Of a stretch of DNA of 64,000 bases, positions 44,272 to 64,000 are shown one piece after another. Position numbers and translations under genes: made by a program. This DNA comes from Engraulis encrasicolus. Lineage: Eukaryota; Chordata; Actinopteri; Clupeiformes; Engraulidae. The first letter of the stretch is position 1. Each line of letters starts with the position of its first letter. The notes below the pieces were generated by a model. The model saw only the letters and a program-made list of their open reading frames with translations. It ran no database searches and was not told where the DNA came from. The stretch lies in NCBI RefSeq assembly GCF_034702125.1, contig NC_085860.1:17679541-17743540 (forward strand), read 5' to 3'.

Positions 44272-45345
44272 TATATATATATATGGGTAGATGACGTGAC
44301 GTGTAAATTTTGCTGTCGCAGGCTCTTAAAATTAAGTAAATTCATGCTTTCAAAATTGTCAATGCTTTAAATGATTAAACTAATGTCGTTGTTGTGAAAA
44401 AGTAATGTGTAATAAATCCAGAGCTTAAATAAGTATACTTAATTTTGAGTCAAATATCACATTTGTCCTATGGTGTGACTGAGGCAAGCCTGGTTCTCCA
44501 TACTAAAACATTTTTAAATAAATAATCAAAGCTCAGTCATTTGTCTAAACAACCCTGGCATGTTTTTCAAGGTGTCTATTTTAGCAAGTGGCAATGCTTA
44601 ATTTTTTCCTGTTTTTCTGAAACCGTATGGATTTATGAAACTTTGTCGCAGAAAACAATGTCCTGTGGTGTGACATCATATTTTTGGTTAATTCTGTGGA
44701 TAATTATCTATTGTTGAAGCTCCAGCGGTACATAAATTGTGACTTTAGACCCTTAAGAAGCCAATGGCAAGGGTGGATTTTAGATTTTTCTCTCAGAGTT
44801 CTTCAGTCAATCAATTATGTTTTGCTACCACACGATGTATTAGTTTTGTAGTCCTTTGGTGTGACAGCCATAAAATACATTTTGACAATAGTGTATATTT
44901 TTCATATTTTTTTCTTATGTAGATGTATGAAAATGCATCTGACTAAAGGTGAAATTGTATTTCAGTTGGCAACGACATGGCTTTAAATTAACTCAAAAGC
45001 TCAAAAGTCCTATGGTGTGATGGTAAAAGTCCTATGGTGTGACACTTTGGAGTATCACATCAAAGTACAAACAGGTCACACCAATGGACTAGATATTTGA
45101 GAAATAGCTTTTAAAACAACTGGTAGTACATATTTTTGTTGTTGTTGTTGTTTGACTAGATAAATATTGTGTATTCAAATTACTTATTCCTTTATTGGCC
45201 TTTGGAATTTATACTTTGATGCATTGTTGATGAATATTTGCTGTTGATTTTAGACACTGTCAAATTATATAAAATGTCATTAATGGTGCTTTGAAACCAT
45301 AAAATATGACGGTATCAGTGAGAGAGTATATAGAGGAGTATGTAA

Positions 45346-45490
45346 GGGTTAACGTTCGGCGAGAAGGTCGCTACCGTGGAATAGCAGCAGGACAGAGAGA
45401 ATCTTTAGACCCCGACGCGGAGCGGAGGGGTCTTGTTCTCTCTGAAGTGCTGCTATTCCACAAAGCGACCGACTCGCCGAAAGTTAACCC
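45346..45490. repeat. 145-bp near-perfect hairpin
   Basis: GGGTTAACGTTCGGCGAG at the left pairs with CTCGCCGAAAGTTAACCC at the right. Pairing continues through GGTCGCT/AGCGACC, GTGGAATAGCAGCA/TGCTGCTATTCCAC and AGACCCC/GGGGTCT, leaving a loop of about 13 nt. Two copies of CTATCACAGCAGCTGATTAGAG follow at about 45634 and 45791. Confidence 0.85.
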
Positions 45491-46228
45491 GCTTATTATA
45501 TGGATATACACATGCGGGGACATTTCTTTAGACCTATTTAATGTTAAGATTGTTGCTGCGCAAAACAAAACAGTGCCGTTGTGGAACACCGCTAGGCAAC
45601 AGCTAGGTAGGCTAGCCAGGACAACAGGTGTTGTCTATCACAGCAGCTGATTAGAGTGACAAAAGACCGGACACCCTGCGGAGTGATATGAAACATTCGC
45701 TTTAGCCACTGACTTGTATACAAGCCAGTGGCTTTAGCAGTGAACGTCTTGTTGCCATTGACAGCGGTAGCCAGGACAACGGGTGCTGTCTATCACAGCA
45801 GCTGATTAGAGTCTTGTTGAAAAGTCGCTTTAGCAGTGAAAAGTCTTGTTGCCATTGACAGCGGTCTGTTATAGACCAACCCGTCCGTTATCGAAAAATA
45901 ACAGACGTCCGAACGTTGGGGAGCCCCGTTGAAATGAATGGAGCATTCGACAGATGACGTCACAACCATATAATAAAGATCAATAAAGTATGCTGTGGAG
46001 AGCTCAATATACAGCATAAATGTGCTGTCCAGCTTGAGATACCAAACAGGCACTGGCCACTACACACTACAGGTTCAATGGTGTGACAGTCATAGCATAC
46101 CTACAAAAGTGTGATGGTCATGCCAAGGTCACACTTCAGTATGAGTCTTATGAGCTCTGCAGGTTACATTCAATGACCGCATGACTGTCATTAAGAGTCA
46201 CGATAGGCTGATAATCGACGATTCAAAG

Positions 46229-46585
46229 TAGGGATGCAAACGATTAATCGATTAATGCATTAATCGATTAAAAAAACATTAATCGCAATTAATCGTCAAT
46301 TCAACTGACAAGAGACCCAGGTGAAATGGGCATGTGAAGAGTGTGTGTGAAGAGGGGTGTGAATAGTGGGAATATTTAAATCACCTTTGGATAAAATAAT
46401 TGAAATAGAATTAATTTAAATGTGGTATTTTATCTCAATATTTAATTACATTTTTAGATTTAGTAGTTTTTTTCCAAGAAACATTGAGATTTCAGGGGGA
46501 AAACGCTGCTTATCAATTAATCGTAAGTCGATCGATAAGACTATCAACTAATGATTAATGAATTAATCGATAATTTGCATCCCTA
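46229..46585. mobile_element. 357-bp hAT-type element with perfect 8-bp TSD
   Basis: Begins TAGGGATGCAAACGATTAAT and ends ATTTGCATCCCTA. ATTCAAAG flanks both sides (46221-46228 and 46586-46593). It is nested in the element at 44280-47258. Confidence 0.92.
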
Positions 46586-47262
46586 ATTCAAAGACTTATA
46601 AGTGTAAAGTGTAGGTCCATATTGACTACAACATTACATTATGATCAAAAGACAAAATAATCATGTTGATATATTTGTTTCTGGCTCAGTGTTGCATTTC
46701 TGTCCTTTAGCGTGACATGAATGTCCTACGGTGTGACATGTTTTAAACGCTCAAATATTTGTTTGAGCTAAACAATATGTTTGATAAACACTGAATATTG
46801 CATTAGGGAAGAACAAATTATCGTCCCTGAAAAGTTAGTATAAATTCGGACAATTTTGAACATTTAAAAGAAAGATATCCCTGTTTTTCCTCGAAGGTTT
46901 CTAATAATCTCACATCTAATGGGGAAAAAAATACTTAAATGGTAATTTCTCATTAGATTAAGACTTTAAAAAATTGCAATAAATATGAAGAGTGTAACAA
47001 TGTTCATAAAACTCCATCAAGCCATTTCTACATTACTTAATATATTTATTTCTTAACGTCACACCAAAGGACATATTTTCAGCAAATTGCTTTATCAACG
47101 TAAATAAATAATCAATGAATAGACCAACATTGTGACCACTTGGATTTTTTGAAAGATTAATTGCTGCACTACATAGACATATACTTTTTCCCCTCATAAA
47201 CAATGTTTTGTGAAAAAAATGTTTTTTGCTGCCTATCCGTCATCTACCCATATATATATATG

Positions 47263-47528
47263 CAGGGGTGATAGTGAAAAAAATCCTGAGCCTGAACTTT
47301 TGTCCTTGCTCGACGACGACAAGATACTGCATAGAGACGTATTTTGACACATTATTGTCAAAATTAGTGTATGACCATTATTCAAGCCTGATAGTAGAAG
47401 AAAACCCTGAACCTGTAACACTTTCTGAGAGAAGAATAACCTAATGGCTAATTATTATCAATGTTTTTATTTTTGCAAACTCTGTCAAGCCTGAAATCAG
47501 GCATGGAGCCTGAATACTATCAGCCCTG
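47263..47528. mobile_element. 266-bp hAT-type element
   Basis: Ends CAGGGGTGATAGT and, inverted, CAGGGCTGATAGT. The flanks share TATATG, an imperfect TSD in TA-rich surroundings. No coding capacity. Confidence 0.75.
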
Positions 47529-47769
47529 TATATGTTAAATATCGCGAGTAATATCGATATCGCGGAATACAGTCATGTTATCTTGTATCGCATATTTTTC
47601 TAATATTGTGCAGCCCCAGCGGCCAGCCTCCTGGGCAGCTCCTGTGTGAAGAACAGCACCCTGTCCTTCAGGGTATACTAGGGGGTGGCACCTCGCATGG
47701 CGGCCAGTCTCCTGTAGGGTATACTAGCGGGTGGCACCTTGCATGGCGGCCAGTCTCCTGCAGGGTATA

Positions 47770-63005
<15,236 letters not shown>

Positions 63006-64000
63006 CTGCTGCAGACCATGCAAGGGAACAGAAATACACAGTGAAAAAATACTATTTTAATGTAAATTCAGCACCAATGGAGCACTGTGGTGTGAAATAC
63101 ACCCTAGAAGATGTTGAATCAACTCTCTAAGTGTTGAACTAACACTGCTTTTTTAAACTTTGGACTCAGTTGAAAATGGGGTGTCAATATTGTAGATTAA
63201 ATTTACCACCTTTAAATCCAGATTGATTATTTACAACACTGTAGCGTTCAAATTGGCGTGCCGCACAACACTGGAGAGTCAAAAGTTAACGTAAAAAGTT
63301 TGTAGGTGGTCAGTGTAATTTCAGCTCAGCTCTTGATATTTACATGCACTCAAATACTGAACTATTAGTTGTCAATAATTGTGAATAACAGCAAAGTACT
63401 GTAATTTCAAAAATATTCAATTATTAATGGAGAAAATAAATAACAAAGGAAACATACGTATCAACTGCCAAAACTGAGCAAAGTTGTTGTTTTGGGTGAT
63501 ACTCATGAGCATGAAAAATGAACGTGTCATAAACGAGTTGGGAAAGGGGCAATAAGGAAACAGTAAATGTTGAAGAAGAATAAAGGCAACACAAATGAGG
63601 ACACTTCGAAACAGTCGATTACATTAACTGATGAGATTATATATAAGTGTTATATACATAATAAGTGTTCTTTCTTGCATTGAAAATAATTAAAATGGAT
63701 AAAATGGTAATTTGAAGGTAATTCAATATTCAATGTAATAGGTAAGTAATTAATCCCTCTACATCTTTAATTCTGAGCGACTCAACCTCTCTAGGCCTAC
63801 CAAATCCTGTTGGCAGCCAATATAATTCATTTTGATATGTTCTTCCATGTGTTGTTTAAGCTTATTTTAGCTTATTGAAAGTTTTACAAAAAAGAAATGT
63901 AGACAAGGAAAATAAAATAAACGATGTTGCCTACCTGTTATTGAAAGCAAGAAGTGGAAAATCTTCTGTAGAAAACACCAGCTGAAGAGGCTGCCTGACA
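63006..64000. other. 5' intron or flank of esterase gene 2; no exon recognised
   Basis: I searched the minus strand for an ATG plus hydrophobic leader ending in CAG before a GT donor, as in gene 1 (41475-41550), and found none. A minus-strand piece at about 63925-63965 (TTTTCTACAG, then about 34 bp, then GTAGGC) has the form of a small exon, but its translation is not esterase-like. Confidence 0.4.

Larger units (their letters stand above)
44280..47258. mobile_element. About 3-kb TIR element with dispersed GTCCTATGGTGTGAC motif
   Basis: GGGTAGATGACG (44285-44296) is mirrored by CGTCATCTACCC (47238-47249), each followed outward by TA-rich sequence. Inside, GTCCTATGGTGTGAC or close variants occur roughly ten times on both strands (for example near 44467, 44661, 44852, 45008, 45025, 46714, 46724 and, inverted, 47059). 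It contains other nested repeats. No transposase frame was found, so the superfamily is open. Confidence 0.6.

Overview
This looks like vertebrate, most probably teleost fish, nuclear DNA. The evidence is split genes with GT-AG introns, very dense dinucleotide microsatellites, tRNA-derived SINEs, LINE fragments with AATGT-type tails, a Tc1-like element, and many short hAT, Harbinger and P-type DNA transposons with intact target-site duplications (TSDs). There are no bacterial operons, CRISPR arrays, rRNA genes or free-standing tRNA genes. The window suggests a fish; I cannot name the species.

Layout. Positions 1 to about 26,000 hold no gene I recognise; they are repeats and nested transposons. 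The best-defined are a 422-bp hAT-type element (1151-1572), a 358-bp hAT-type element (4602-4959), a SINE with a 16-bp TSD (7057-7240), a P-type element (8085-12717) that carries a 4.1-kb second element, a Harbinger-type MITE (20305-20570) and a 1.85-kb hAT-type element (22017-23864). At 26063-30727 (+) lies a family-92-type glycosyltransferase gene. It is broken by a 3.3-kb transposon with inverted arrays of a CAAGATGGCCGCC-containing repeat, and by a separate frameshift.

Positions 32141-63005 (-) carry two tandem secreted-type carboxylesterase genes of the CES2/CES3-like group. Gene 1 is complete: 13 exons, 555 codons, catalytic triad Ser224/Glu342/His454. Gene 2 has exons 2-13 in the window with identical exon lengths; its signal-peptide exon lies beyond 64,000 or was not recognised. 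Exon 2 and most of exon 5 are identical in DNA between the two genes although other exons have diverged strongly, which points to gene conversion. Introns are packed with transposons. Several sit within about 6-35 bp of splice sites: a hAT-type element at gene 1 exon 2, a SINE at gene 1 exon 11, a SINE and a hAT-type element either side of gene 2 exon 4, and a solo LTR at gene 2 exon 8. Gene 2 also contains stray partial copies of its own exons 10 and 3.

Other notable structure: at least four motifs with an intact hammerhead-ribozyme core, two fold-back loops around decayed hammerhead cores, a Tc1-like element turned into a palindrome, a TTAA-flanked fold-back element made of CCAAT-box-like repeats, and a 46-bp tandem repeat spanning the stop codon of both esterase genes.
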